A program made the translations under genes and the position numbers. From Eubacterium limosum (lineage in GTDB: Bacteria > Bacillota > Clostridia > Eubacteriales > Eubacteriaceae), in NCBI RefSeq assembly GCF_000807675.2, contig NZ_CP019962.1, forward strand, positions 3,631,157 through 3,695,156: a stretch of DNA of 64,000 nucleotides, given 5' to 3'. The notes below the pieces were generated by a model. The model worked only from the letters and a program-made list of their open reading frames with translations, was not told the origin of the DNA and ran no database searches. Shown in pieces: positions 34,778-43,670 of this stretch (position 1 is the first letter of the stretch; the number at the start of each line of letters is the position of its first letter).

Positions 34778-36010
34778 ATGGAAAAAGTTCGTCGAATTCT
34801 TCATTGTGATCTGAACAGCTTTTACGCGTCGGTAGAGCTTTTATCTCATCCGGAACTTAAGGAGCAGCCAGTGGCCGTCTGTGGTAATCCGGAAAACCGC
34901 CACGGCATTATTCTGGCTAAAAATGAAGCGGCAAAAAAATTTAAAATTCAGACTGCAGAGACCGTATACCAGGCAAAGCGGAAATGTCCTGAGTTGATCC
35001 TGTTGCCGCCCCATCACGACTTGTACCGCCATTACTCAAAAATAATCAATGAGATTTATAACGAGTTTACAGATCGGGTAGAGCCTTTCAGCATTGATGA
35101 GTCCTGGCTGGACGTAACAGATACCATGCATCTTTTTGGCGGCAGCGGTACCGTCGTGGGTGATCTGGTGCGCGAAACCGTCAAGGAGCGCACCAGACTG
35201 ACCATTTCGGTAGGCGTTTCCTATAATAAAATTTTTGCCAAGCTGGGCAGTGACTATAAAAAACCAGACGCGGTGACCGTTATTACACCGCAGAACTATA
35301 AAAAACTGCTGTGGCCCCTGCCAGTTACGGATCTTATCTATGTTGGCAAGAGCGCTTTCAAAAAGTTGAAATGCTATGGCATAAGGACCATTGGCGATCT
35401 GGCTGTCTCAGATCGTTCTGTGCTTTCTCATGATATGGGCAAGATGGGGGAGATGCTCCACGATTATGCCAATGGACTGGATGATAGCCCAGTGCGTTCA
35501 GCCACCGAGCCTCGGGAGGTTAAGTCTGTGGGGCATGGGAACACCTTTGGAAAAGACCTTGAAAATATGGAGGAGGTAAAAAAAGGCCTTTATCCTTTGG
35601 CAGAGACGGTTGCCAAGCGCCTTAAAGGCTACCACCTGAAATGCCGCGGTGTGCAGGTAATGATAAAAGATACGGGATTCCGTCAGATTTCGAGGCAGAT
35701 GACCCTGAGCCATCCGACTCAGCTGTTCAAGGAAATCTTTGACGCGGCAGTCACTTTGGTCGGTAAATACTGGGATTTCACCAAAGGAATTCGTATGCTT
35801 ACGGTAACGGGGATCAACCTGGTGAGCGCAGACACCTGTGAACCGGAACAGATAACTCTCTTTGGTTCAGACAGCTTTGAGAAGCGTGAAAAGCTGGAAA
35901 AAGTCGAGGCCGCCATGGACAAGCTGAAAGAAAAGTATGGTGACGCTATTATTTATACCGGAACAGCTCTGGAGAAAACAGAGGGTAAAGAAAAAGACCC
36001 ATCCGATTGA
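34778..36010 (+). CDS. dinB: DNA polymerase IV (Y family)
   Basis: The start is ATG 34778 behind AGAGGTGAG, giving 410 residues. Y-family motifs are ILHCDLNSFYASVE (first metal ligand) and FSIDESWLDVTDT (catalytic Asp-Glu). The thumb helix-hairpin-helix (YVGKSAFKKLKCYGIRTIGDL) and little-finger domain follow. It bypasses lesions with low fidelity. No GAAC-N4-GTTC box was seen right upstream, but recA is close and read-through is possible. A terminator overlaps the stop. Confidence 0.92.
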   Translation: MEKVRRILHCDLNSFYASVELLSHPELKEQPVAVCGNPENRHGIILAKNEAAKKFKIQTAETVYQAKRKCPELILLPPHHDLYRHYSKIINEIYNEFTDRVEPFSIDESWLDVTDTMHLFGGSGTVVGDLVRETVKERTRLTISVGVSYNKIFAKLGSDYKKPDAVTVITPQNYKKLLWPLPVTDLIYVGKSAFKKLKCYGIRTIGDLAVSDRSVLSHDMGKMGEMLHDYANGLDDSPVRSATEPREVKSVGHGNTFGKDLENMEEVKKGLYPLAETVAKRLKGYHLKCRGVQVMIKDTGFRQISRQMTLSHPTQLFKEIFDAAVTLVGKYWDFTKGIRMLTVTGINLVSADTCEPEQITLFGSDSFEKREKLEKVEAAMDKLKEKYGDAIIYTGTALEKTEGKEKDPSD

Positions 36011-36025
36011 ATCGGGTGGGTCTTT
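35993..36025 (+). terminator. Terminator of dinB
   Basis: AAAGACCCATCCGAT pairs with ATCGGGTGGGTCTTT, then T's; the dinB stop codon lies in the loop. Confidence 0.9.
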
Positions 36026-36062
36026 TTGGAAAGTTCGCTGTATAAGTTTTATAAAAAGAAGA

Positions 36063-36797
36063 TTATCCTAAAACGACTGCGCTGGCAAGCAGAGCACCCA
36101 GGATTGCACCAATCAATGGACCAACAACAGGAACCAGTGCGTAACCCCAATCAGAGGAGCCCTTGTTCGGAATTGGCAGAATAGCATGAGCAATACGTGG
36201 AGATAAGTCTCTGGCAGGGTTCATGGCAAATCCGGTGGTACCACCAAGTGAGAAACCACAGGACATGATGATGGCGTATACGAAGAAGTAATTCAAACCA
36301 ACATCACTCACATTTGTCATGCCTGCATGGCCGACAGCTACAATAAAGAATACCAGTGCGAAGGTTGCTGCAGCTTCGCACAGGATATTCTGGGGGATAT
36401 TACGGATCTGAGGACTTGTACAGAAAGTACCTCTAATGGTATCCGCATCTTCGGTGGCAGCAAATTGAGGTCTGTAAACAACCCAGACAAGGATTGCGCC
36501 GACTAAACCGCCAAGCATCTGTGCTACGATGTAACCCGGGACGGCTGCCCACGGGAATGCACCGATAACGGCTAAACCGACTGTCAGAACGGGATTAAAA
36601 TGTGCACCGGACTGTGCACCAAAGGCCATGGCTGGCAACATAACTGCGAGACCCCAGCCAAGCATTATGTAAACAGCGCCGCCGCCTTTAAAACCAGATT
36701 TTTCCAGGTTTACAGCAGCACAAACGCCGTCCCCTAATAATACGAGTAGTGCAGTTCCGATAAATTCAGACATGTATGAAAGCATAGTGACTTCCAT
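36063..36797 (-). CDS. glpF: Glycerol facilitator / aquaglyceroporin (MIP family)
   Basis: The 244-residue protein has six hydrophobic helices and two half-helix pore motifs. The second is canonical, MNPARDLSPR, with the Asp after NPAR that marks glycerol facilitators. The first reads HFNPVLT, i.e. NPV rather than NPA. It lets glycerol and small neutral solutes cross the membrane. The start is behind AAGGAGGGAATATC. No glycerol kinase is adjacent. A cre-like site (36833-36846) lies upstream, suggesting carbon-catabolite control. Confidence 0.88.
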   Translation of the reverse strand: MEVTMLSYMSEFIGTALLVLLGDGVCAAVNLEKSGFKGGGAVYIMLGWGLAVMLPAMAFGAQSGAHFNPVLTVGLAVIGAFPWAAVPGYIVAQMLGGLVGAILVWVVYRPQFAATEDADTIRGTFCTSPQIRNIPQNILCEAAATFALVFFIVAVGHAGMTNVSDVGLNYFFVYAIIMSCGFSLGGTTGFAMNPARDLSPRIAHAILPIPNKGSSDWGYALVPVVGPLIGAILGALLASAVVLG

Positions 36798-36832
36798 GAT
36801 ATTCCCTCCTTATTCAATTGTAAATAGAAAAA

Positions 36833-36846
36833 TAATAGCGTTTACA
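36833..36846 (-). promoter_or_regulatory. Catabolite-responsive-element-like site before glpF
   Basis: Minus strand TGTAAACGCTATTA matches 13 of 14 positions of the Bacillus cre pattern TGWAARCGYTWNCW. It lies ~36 nt upstream of the start codon, where CcpA-type binding would block transcription. A weaker AAAACGCT core lies near 36900. Confidence 0.5.
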
Positions 36847-37040
36847 CGGTCGCAAAGCAAAACTGTTCTGCGGGGGTGTAGTAATAAGAACGATACAGCG
36901 TTTTCTTTCGCTACATATATAATACACCTATTTGAGACAGATTCATATTGAATTAAAGTTATAACAGGTATAACCTGAAATTAAGTTAAAGTTGAAGTCC
37001 TATGAGTGTGCTTTATTCGATATACTTTAATGTATTATAA

Positions 37041-37071
37041 AAACAGCAGATCCGGGAATCTGCTGTTTTTA
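37041..37071. terminator. Bidirectional terminator after the flotillin gene
   Basis: AAACAGCAGAT / ATCTGCTGTTT hairpin with T-rich flanks on both strands. Confidence 0.85.
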
Positions 37072-37079
37072 TTTGTTTC

Positions 37080-38630
37080 TTATTTGTTTTTGCGCTCCGA
37101 GTCATATTTCTGGACATCCTTTGCCATCTGGCGCAAAGCGTCAAGCGTCGAAATTTCATCCAGATCAGGAGTCAGTGTTTCAACAGGTTCCTCAGAAGCG
37201 GGCGCTGGCTTTGTTTGTTTTGGTTCAGCCGCAGCATCTGGTTGTGTCTTTTTTTCTGATGATGCCTCGGGAGCGGGCGGAGTATCCTCCAGATCATCCA
37301 GAACTTCGCCGCTCAGGCAGCTGGAGATCAGATCCTTGAGGTCGAGGCCGGTGCCATCCTTGACTGCGTTAAAAATCTGGCTGGCGGCGCCGGTAACATC
37401 CTGAACCATCTTGGTTTCGTTTCCGTTGCCGTACATGGTAATAGAGTCCACCTTTTCCATCGGCTTGGCAGCTGCCTCCACCATTTCAGGCAGCTTTTCA
37501 ATGACCATTTTGACAACAGAAGGTCCTGTCATTTTTCGCATGGCCAGAGCTTCCTTTTCGATGGCAGCGGCTTTGGCCTCGCCAATTGCACGGATCCCTT
37601 CGGCCTCCTTCTGGCTGGCATAGAGCTTGGCGTCCGCGTCGAATTCTGCTTTAGCTTTGTCGGCTTCGGCTTTCTTCCCAATATCCGCCATGTATTCATT
37701 TTCGCGGATACGAATTTCCTGCTGCTTCAGTTCAACCTCTTTCTGAGCCTTGATGATCTCAACTTCCTGCTGCTTACTGACCAGTGCCTTGTTCTGTTCT
37801 TCTTTTTCGATGTCGTAGGCCACATCAGACTGAGCCTTAGCGATGGCGCTCTCACGATGATAGCCAGCAATCTGTACGTCTTTTTCCTTGGTTTTTTCTT
37901 CGACGGCCACTTGGTTGGCCAGTTCAATTTCCTTGCTCTCGCGTTCGGCCTGGGATTGCTTGATCCGGGATTCCTTTTCAGCCTGTGCTCTTGCCACATC
38001 CGCTTCTTTTTTGATTTCGGCAGAGTTTTTAACCGCCAGGTTTTTAAGAACCTCATTGTTGTCTGTAAAGGACTGAATGGTCAGGTTAATGATTTCCATC
38101 CCCATTTTCTGAAGGTCCTCTTCGGCAGAAGTGACACACTGGTTGGCAAATTTTTCGCGGTTCTGAACAAGGTCTTCAACGCTGAGGCCGCCCATACCAC
38201 TTCGGATTGTTCCTTCCAGAATCTGCTTGACCATATCGCGGATTTCATCAATACGCTTAGTCGAAAACTGTTCAGCGGCTAACAGCAGATACTCGGGTTT
38301 GCTGGAAATTTTAACATTGGCTACAGCGTTGACCTTGACACCAATGTAGTCCTTGGTAGGAATGTATTCTGAGGTATCTATATCTACCTGCATTGTAGAA
38401 AGACTCAGGCGATAAGCTTTTTCCAGATAGGGAATAACAATTTTAGCCCCGCCACCCGGCACTACCTTGATCTTGCTGGTGCCGATAACATTTCCCTGCG
38501 CGTCCTTGATGGGATGGGAAAAAGGCGATGAAATAAGCAGCGCCTCGGAGGGCGGGGCTTTTTTATAGCCGGTTAGTAATAATATAACCACAGCAATGAT
38601 AACAATACCGATAATAATAAATGTAAACAT
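37080..38630 (-). CDS. floT: Flotillin-like SPFH-domain protein
   Basis: The 516-residue protein starts with one membrane helix (FTIIIIGIVIIAVVILLLTGY), then an SPFH/band-7 domain (about residues 30-200). A long Glu/Ala/Lys-rich coiled coil follows (residues ~200-360), then a flotillin C-terminal region and an acidic Pro-rich tail. Flotillins scaffold ordered lipid domains at the inner membrane. In Bacillus the partner is the NfeD protein YuaF; here the upstream gene is a 78-residue protein that does not look like NfeD. The start follows a weak GAGAGGAAGGAAAT-type site. Confidence 0.88.
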   Translation of the reverse strand: MFTFIIIGIVIIAVVILLLTGYKKAPPSEALLISSPFSHPIKDAQGNVIGTSKIKVVPGGGAKIVIPYLEKAYRLSLSTMQVDIDTSEYIPTKDYIGVKVNAVANVKISSKPEYLLLAAEQFSTKRIDEIRDMVKQILEGTIRSGMGGLSVEDLVQNREKFANQCVTSAEEDLQKMGMEIINLTIQSFTDNNEVLKNLAVKNSAEIKKEADVARAQAEKESRIKQSQAERESKEIELANQVAVEEKTKEKDVQIAGYHRESAIAKAQSDVAYDIEKEEQNKALVSKQQEVEIIKAQKEVELKQQEIRIRENEYMADIGKKAEADKAKAEFDADAKLYASQKEAEGIRAIGEAKAAAIEKEALAMRKMTGPSVVKMVIEKLPEMVEAAAKPMEKVDSITMYGNGNETKMVQDVTGAASQIFNAVKDGTGLDLKDLISSCLSGEVLDDLEDTPPAPEASSEKKTQPDAAAEPKQTKPAPASEEPVETLTPDLDEISTLDALRQMAKDVQKYDSERKNK

Positions 38631-38662
38631 GATAATTTCCTTCCTCTCAAAAATTTTTGTGT

Positions 38663-38899
38663 TTAATGTGCGTCGTCAGGGTCGATCTTTAATTTGTAAG
38701 TTTCGGGATTATCAGCCAGCTTCTGGATGAGTACCTTACAGGTAATGCAGAGCTGAATAGTCTCAAAATTCTTGTTTTTTTCCGCCAGATCCTGGACTTT
38801 ATTGATTTCATCCCAGGTCAGCAGGCGGAGCTCCTCTGCTTCCTTTAATGTATAGGCGGATTTATCCCGGATATAAGGCAGGACATCTTCAATTTTCAC
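38663..38899 (-). CDS. Small hypothetical protein, first gene of the flotillin operon
   Basis: 78 residues, soluble, with a CxxC (CITCKVL) in the second half and a DPDDAH end. The start has AAAGGAGGTAAG. It precedes the flotillin gene by 32 bp in the same direction and a minus-strand TATAAT lies upstream (about 38962-38967), so the two form one operon. I recognise no family. A small metal-binding or adaptor role for the flotillin is only a guess. Confidence 0.6.
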   Translation of the reverse strand: MKIEDVLPYIRDKSAYTLKEAEELRLLTWDEINKVQDLAEKNKNFETIQLCITCKVLIQKLADNPETYKLKIDPDDAH

Positions 38900-39212
38900 G
38901 GCTTACCTCCTTTAAAATAACCATTTCAAACATCTTGATTTCTTATATCTCCTTTCTTAATCTTATTATAGCACGTTCATCTTATTTTGTGGCGCTTTTC
39001 TAAAAATTTACCAGTCATTGATTTAAAGCAGTGATTGGGGTAAAATAAAGAAGAAAGGATACAGATGGCGGTAACCGTGTAAAAAATGCGAAAAAAGCCC
39101 AAATTTCAGCGCCCTTTCACGAAGCGTTCATAAAACCGTCACATTCTCCATTTAGAATAAGGCTATCAACAAAAATAAAAGCGATATGCGACTTAAATAA
39201 ATGGAGGATCAA
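38900..39212. other. Divergent intergenic region, flotillin operon / htrA
   Basis: A 313-bp gap. On the minus side TATAAT at ~38962 should serve the flotillin operon. On the htrA side TAGAAT near 39152 is a possible -10, but its -35 is unclear. I see no gene or strong repeat. Confidence 0.4.
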
Positions 39213-40448
39213 ATGAACGATCAATATACGAATAATCAATTTACAAACAATAATGATGAAGAACCAAAGGTAGAAAACGCTCTGGTGCCTATTGACGGTG
39301 ACCAGAAGAAAAAGAAAAAATGGTTTGCGGGTAAAAATGTATTCGCGAAAAAAACCGGCGCCATGATGGCAGTGGGCCTGGTGCTTTCCGGTGCCTGTGG
39401 TTTTGGCGGCGGTATGCTGGCCAGCAACCTTGGCGGTAACAATAAAAGCGTGATGTACCAGTCCGTAGAGCGTACCAGCACAAACTCTAGTGAAACCAGT
39501 AATTCCGGTGCCATGACCACCCAGCAGATCGCTGAATCGGCGGGAAACTCTGTCGTAGAAATCAAGACTGAAACAGTGACTAAAGACAGCCGGCTTCAGC
39601 AGGCAGTATCCGAAGGTGCGGGCAGCGGCGTTATCGTCACGAATGATGGCTATGTGGTGACCAATAACCACGTCATTGACGGCGCCAGCAAGATTACTGT
39701 AACTCTGAAATCTGGCGAGAGCTACGAGGCCACACTGGTCGGCACTGACGCTACCTCGGATGTGGCACTGCTCAAGATTAACGCGAGCAATCTGCAGCCG
39801 GCGGTCATGGGCGATTCAGATAAGCTGAGCGTGGGCGAGACCGTTGTCGCGATCGGAAACCCACTTGGAGAGCTGGGCGGAACGGTTACCGATGGTATTG
39901 TTTCTGCCCTGAACCGTGAAATCACCATCGATGGGGATACCATGAACCTCCTTCAGACTAATGCGGCCATTAATCCTGGTAACTCTGGCGGCGGCCTGTT
40001 CAATGAATATGGCGAGCTGGTGGGAATCGTGGATGCCAAGTCAACGGGAACTGGCGTAGAAGGCCTTGGTTTTGCCATTCCGATCAATGATGTAAAAACA
40101 GTGGTGGAATCCTTATCTCAAAACGGCTATGTAAAGGGTCGCCCAAGCCTTGGTGTGTCTCTGGTGGATGTCAACTCAGCTGAAACCGCCATGCAGTATC
40201 GTGTCTCTGAAATGGGCGTGTATGTGGCCAAGGTGGCGGATAATTCCGGAGCGTCAGCCGCAGGTATTCAGTCCGGCGATATGATCGTTTCCGTAGACGG
40301 CACTGCTGTGTCAAGTGCCGCAGATGTCAAGACAGCCATCAAGAGCCATCAGGTGGGCGATACCGTTAAAATAGAAGTACAGCGGAATGGCAGTATGCTG
40401 ACCTTAAACGCCACACTGGGAGAGGAAACACCAACCACGAATAACTAA
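39213..40448 (+). CDS. htrA: HtrA/DegP-like membrane serine protease
   Basis: The start is ATG 39213 behind ATGGAGGATCAA, giving 411 residues. An Asn/Lys-rich cytoplasmic head precedes one membrane anchor (GAMMAVGLVLSGACGFGGGM). The trypsin-like domain shows the triad: His in VVTNNHVIDG, Asp in DATSDVALLKI, Ser in NPGNSGGGLFN. A PDZ domain fills the last ~90 residues. It degrades misfolded proteins at the outer membrane face. The two-component genes just downstream may control it, as CssRS does in Bacillus. Confidence 0.94.
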   Translation: MNDQYTNNQFTNNNDEEPKVENALVPIDGDQKKKKKWFAGKNVFAKKTGAMMAVGLVLSGACGFGGGMLASNLGGNNKSVMYQSVERTSTNSSETSNSGAMTTQQIAESAGNSVVEIKTETVTKDSRLQQAVSEGAGSGVIVTNDGYVVTNNHVIDGASKITVTLKSGESYEATLVGTDATSDVALLKINASNLQPAVMGDSDKLSVGETVVAIGNPLGELGGTVTDGIVSALNREITIDGDTMNLLQTNAAINPGNSGGGLFNEYGELVGIVDAKSTGTGVEGLGFAIPINDVKTVVESLSQNGYVKGRPSLGVSLVDVNSAETAMQYRVSEMGVYVAKVADNSGASAAGIQSGDMIVSVDGTAVSSAADVKTAIKSHQVGDTVKIEVQRNGSMLTLNATLGEETPTTNN

Positions 40449-40468
40449 CAGAAAAACGAGGTAAAGAA

Positions 40469-41137
40469 ATGTACCGGATTTTAATGGTTGATGATGAGGA
40501 GAAAATACGGGCGATTGTAAGAAAATACGCGGAATTTGAAGGCAATGAGGTCGTTGAGGCCGCTGATGGTATGGAGGCGGTGGAGCTTGCTAAGAGCCAG
40601 GACTTTGACATCATTATTCTGGATATTATGATGCCAGAGCTTGACGGCTTCTCAGCCTGTAAGGAGATCCGCAAATATAAGGATACACCGGTTATCATGC
40701 TCTCCGCGAGAGGTGAGGAGTATGACCGGATCCACGGTTTTGAACTGGGCATTGACGACTATGTTGTCAAGCCCTTTTCGCCCAAGGAGCTGATGATGCG
40801 TGTAGGCGCGATTCTCAAACGGAGAGGCGGTGTTCAGGAGAACAAGGATGTGGTAAAAATCGGAGATCTGGAGGTGGATTTTGCCGGACGCCGTGTCACG
40901 ATTTCCGGAAAACCGGTGGAGATGACGCCAAAAGAGTATGATCTCTTTTTTTACATGGTGCGGAACCGGGGCATTGCCCTGACGCGGGAAAAGCTCATCA
41001 CCAATGTCTGGGGCTATGATTTTTACGGCGATGACCGCACCCTGGATACCCATATTAAGCTGCTGAGAAAAAGTCTGGGCGATTACAGCAAGTGCATCGT
41101 GACACTGCGTGGAGTAGGATACCGCTTTGAGGCTTAA
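40469..41137 (+). CDS. Response regulator, OmpR/PhoB type
   Basis: 222 residues: receiver domain with the acidic pair (ILMVDDEEKIR), phospho-acceptor Asp in DIIILDIMMPELDG, conserved Thr/Ser (VIMLSARGEE) and Lys (YVVKPFSP). A winged-helix DNA-binding domain (MTPKEYDLFFYMVRNRGIALTREKL...RTLDTHIKLLRKSLG) follows. It is 20 bp after htrA and overlaps the kinase gene by 11 bp, forming an operon. Cell-envelope stress control of htrA is a reasonable inference from position. Confidence 0.92.
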   Translation: MYRILMVDDEEKIRAIVRKYAEFEGNEVVEAADGMEAVELAKSQDFDIIILDIMMPELDGFSACKEIRKYKDTPVIMLSARGEEYDRIHGFELGIDDYVVKPFSPKELMMRVGAILKRRGGVQENKDVVKIGDLEVDFAGRRVTISGKPVEMTPKEYDLFFYMVRNRGIALTREKLITNVWGYDFYGDDRTLDTHIKLLRKSLGDYSKCIVTLRGVGYRFEA

Positions 41138-42611
41138 GAATACCAGCATTAAATGGAAGCTTTTCGCTTATATTGCCCTTTTTGCGGCGGTAATGATCTT
41201 TGTGATCTGGCTGTTCCAGATTGTCTTTTTAAACGGCTTTTACCGCCAGACAAAGGTCAGTGAGCTCAAATCTCTGGCGAACACCATCTCAGCCAATATT
41301 GACAGCAATGATTTGAGTAATATTGTAACCGAGGTGGCAGGGCGGAATAATATCTGTGCGAAAATCACCGATACCCAAAACAATGTGGAGATCAATGTGG
41401 ACACTGTTCCGCGCTGTGTGCTGCACCAGATGACTGCCCAGGATTTGGCGAACCTGTACTTACAGGCAAAGCAGCACGGCGGCTCTTATTTTGAGAGTTT
41501 TTCCAAGGACAGCTACCAGCTGATAAATATTCAGAGCAGTGATGGCCGCCAGGGCGTGATTCCCGAAAAGAAATTTGAGCGGGATGAAAATCTGATTTAC
41601 ACCCAGATCATTACAGGCGGCAGCGGCAACCAGTATGTAATCATGCTTAACACCATGATTTCGCCTGTCAACGCCACCGTACAGACCCTGCGTTCCCAGC
41701 TTTTTTATATCAGTGTGGTATTTATGGTACTGGCTCTTATCTTTGCGGCCATTATGTCGAGGAAGGTTTCAAAACCTATTATCAAGATCAATGAAAGTGC
41801 CAAGGAGCTCGCAAAGGGTAATGTGGAGGTTCACTTTGACGGAGAAGGCTACCGGGAAATTACAGAGCTCAACGATACCTTGAATTATGCAGCTGAGGAG
41901 CTTTCAAAGGTAGAAAATCTACGGCGTGAGCTGATCGCCAATGTTTCTCATGACCTGCGTACGCCCCTGACCATGATCACCGGCTATGCCGAGGTGATGC
42001 GGGATATTCCAGGAGAAAACACCCCGGAAAACGTGCAGATTATCATTGATGAGGCCAACCGTTTAACAAGTCTGGTTAATGATATGCTGGATATTTCCAA
42101 GCTTCAGGCCGGTGTACAGGTTTTAAATGAAGCCCCGTATAATCTGACCAAGAGCATCCGCCGGATTCTCACAAGATATACCAAGCTCATCGAGCAGGAA
42201 GGGTATCATATACGCTTTGAGGCGGACAGGGATGTCTTTGTAAAAGCCGATGAGATTAAAATGGAACAGGTCATCTACAATCTGGTAAATAATGCCGTCA
42301 ACTATGCAGGTGAGGATAAAGAAGTTATAATCCGCCAGACCGTTTTAGAAGATACAGTAAGGATTGAGGTGCTGGACCACGGAGATGGCATTGCGGAAGC
42401 GCTGTTGCCCTATGTATGGGACCGCTATTATAAAATTGACAAGGCTCATAAGCAGGCTTCCATCGGAACCGGGCTGGGGCTTTCCATTGTTAAAAATATT
42501 ATGGAGCTGCATCATCTTCGTTTTGGTGTTAACAGCGCGCCAGGGATGGGAAGTAATTTCTGGTTTGAAATGAAGATCGTAGAGGATAACGCCGAAAAAA
42601 ATGAAAATTAA
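41127..42611 (+). CDS. Membrane sensor histidine kinase
   Basis: 494 residues from a TTG start inside the regulator gene (GGAGTAGGAT upstream). Two membrane helices (LFAYIALFAAVMIFVIWLF and LFYISVVFMVLALIFAAIM) bracket a ~140-residue extracellular sensor region. HAMP, the phospho-acceptor His in NVSHDLRTPLTMITGYAEVM, and the ATPase N (NLVNNAVNYA), G1 (DHGDGI) and G2 (GTGLGLSIVKNIM) boxes follow. It should phosphorylate the adjacent regulator. The stimulus is unknown. Confidence 0.92.
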   Translation: MRLKNTSIKWKLFAYIALFAAVMIFVIWLFQIVFLNGFYRQTKVSELKSLANTISANIDSNDLSNIVTEVAGRNNICAKITDTQNNVEINVDTVPRCVLHQMTAQDLANLYLQAKQHGGSYFESFSKDSYQLINIQSSDGRQGVIPEKKFERDENLIYTQIITGGSGNQYVIMLNTMISPVNATVQTLRSQLFYISVVFMVLALIFAAIMSRKVSKPIIKINESAKELAKGNVEVHFDGEGYREITELNDTLNYAAEELSKVENLRRELIANVSHDLRTPLTMITGYAEVMRDIPGENTPENVQIIIDEANRLTSLVNDMLDISKLQAGVQVLNEAPYNLTKSIRRILTRYTKLIEQEGYHIRFEADRDVFVKADEIKMEQVIYNLVNNAVNYAGEDKEVIIRQTVLEDTVRIEVLDHGDGIAEALLPYVWDRYYKIDKAHKQASIGTGLGLSIVKNIMELHHLRFGVNSAPGMGSNFWFEMKIVEDNAEKNEN

Positions 42612-42613
42612 CG

Positions 42614-42642
42614 TTGATTTTACAGGCGTTTTGGGGTATACT
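42614..42642 (+). promoter_or_regulatory. Promoter of rnpB
   Basis: TTGATT (42614-42619), 17 bp, TATACT (42637-42642), starting 3 bp after the kinase stop codon. Confidence 0.7.
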
Positions 42643-42648
42643 TACTAA

Positions 42649-42992
42649 GCTACTAAGCCAGATAATCGCGGGCAGCGTAAGCTGTCTGAGGAAAGTCCGA
42701 GCTCCACAGAGCAGGGTGCCGGGTAACGCCCGGTGGAGGTGACTCCAAGGCAAGTGCAACAGAAAGTAAACCGCCGGCCTGGCCGGTAAGGATGAAAGGG
42801 CGAGGTAAGAGCTCACCAGTGGCGCGAGTAATCCGTCAGCTATGTAAACCCCACCTGGTGCAAGACCAAGAACGGATGTAAAAAAGGCGGCTGCTCGTCG
42901 CCGTCCAAATGGTAGGTCGCTTGAATCCATTGGTAACAATGGATCTAGACAGATGATTATCTAAGACAGAACTCGGCTTATAGACTTAGTAA
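42649..42992 (+). ncRNA. rnpB: RNase P RNA (bacterial class)
   Basis: The ~340-nt segment carries the universal RNase P RNA core: GAGGAAAGTCCGAGCTCC near the 5' end (42688-42706), the central GGGTAACGCCCGG and GTGCAACAGAAAG blocks, AAACCCCACCTGGTGCAAG, and the 3' ACAGAACTCGGCTTAT (about 42966-42980). The ends pair as P1 (CTAAGCC with GGCTTA). It is the catalytic RNA that matures tRNA 5' ends. The promoter overlaps the end of the kinase transcript, and a strong terminator follows. Ends are estimated to within a few bases. Confidence 0.95.
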
Positions 42993-43012
42993 CATGAATC
43001 AAAAACGAAAGA

Positions 43013-43061
43013 CCCCTTCAAACGGCTTAAACAGGCTGTTTGAAGGGGATTTTTCTTTTTT
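43013..43061 (+). terminator. Terminator of rnpB
   Basis: CCCCTTCAAAC (43013-43023) pairs with GTTTGAAGGGG (43038-43048), followed by TTTTTCTTTTTT. The segment 42982-43061 has a second, diverged copy at 44241-44319. Confidence 0.92.
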
Positions 43062-43141
43062 AGGTCCCTGCTCCTTGGGCAGGGCTTCTTATATAAAGAA
43101 GGCAGAATTGTTATTATATTAAAATGTATCCTATTTAATAA

Positions 43142-43170
43142 TAGACATAAATTAAAATAGGTGCTATAAT
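43142..43170 (+). promoter_or_regulatory. Promoter of the desulforedoxin-domain gene
   Basis: TAGACA (43142-43147), 17 bp, TATAAT (43165-43170). Confidence 0.65.
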
Positions 43171-43216
43171 AAGGACAATAAAATACATCTATTGAAGAAC
43201 GAAGGAGGAAAAGATT

Positions 43217-43546
43217 ATGAAAATTAATATGGATAAGGCTGTTGTTGAATTTATTCCAGAAAACCCAATTGAAACAGCTGAACTTGAAGCACTTTGGATT
43301 AAAATGGGGAACTGCGTAGGGGATAATAAGAAATTGTCACCGATCGGCGTATATATCCCAACTGAAAACAATGTGGCACGCTTTCACATTGGCGGCTTAA
43401 CAGAAGCAGAAGCAAAAGCTGCACCAGAACTCCGGGCACCTTTTGATTGCCAGGTTTACTGCTTAACCTGTAATAAAATCCAAACTGTAAAAGAAGGTGA
43501 ATTAATCCCTTTCTGCTGCGGAAAACCCATGGAAATTATGGATTAA
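43217..43546 (+). CDS. Desulforedoxin-type iron-site protein with unknown N-terminal domain
   Basis: The 109-residue protein ends with CLTCNKIQTVKEGELIPFCC, i.e. Cys-x2-Cys-x14-Cys-Cys, then GKPM. This fits the Fe(SCys)4 site of desulforedoxin. The preceding ~75 residues have no motif I recognise and lack the His-rich site of superoxide reductase (desulfoferrodoxin). A redox or oxygen-defence role is inferred from the iron site. The start is behind GAAGGAGGAAAAGATT. It has its own promoter and terminator and lies between the two rnpB-tail copies. Confidence 0.65.
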   Translation: MKINMDKAVVEFIPENPIETAELEALWIKMGNCVGDNKKLSPIGVYIPTENNVARFHIGGLTEAEAKAAPELRAPFDCQVYCLTCNKIQTVKEGELIPFCCGKPMEIMD

Positions 43547-43566
43547 GGATTTAGTTAGTATTTATT

Positions 43567-43612
43567 CCCCCTCTTAATGTAAGCGATCTGCTTCATGAAG
43601 AAGGGGTTTTTT
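43567..43612 (+). terminator. Terminator of the desulforedoxin-domain gene
   Basis: CCCC...CTT pairs with AAG...GGGG across a long loop, then TTTTTTATTT. Confidence 0.65.
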
Positions 43613-43670
43613 ATTTGCGCTTTTCCTTCTCGCAAAAACAAAACCTAAGAATAGATAGAATTTAACTCGC

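Noticed and set aside
37006-37404. 132-codon plus-strand ORF
   Set aside because: It is antisense to the flotillin gene, Ser-rich in the way of a shadow frame, and has no ribosome site.
43217-43546. Superoxide reductase (desulfoferrodoxin)
   Set aside because: Only the desulforedoxin Cys site is present; the His ligands of the catalytic iron centre are absent.
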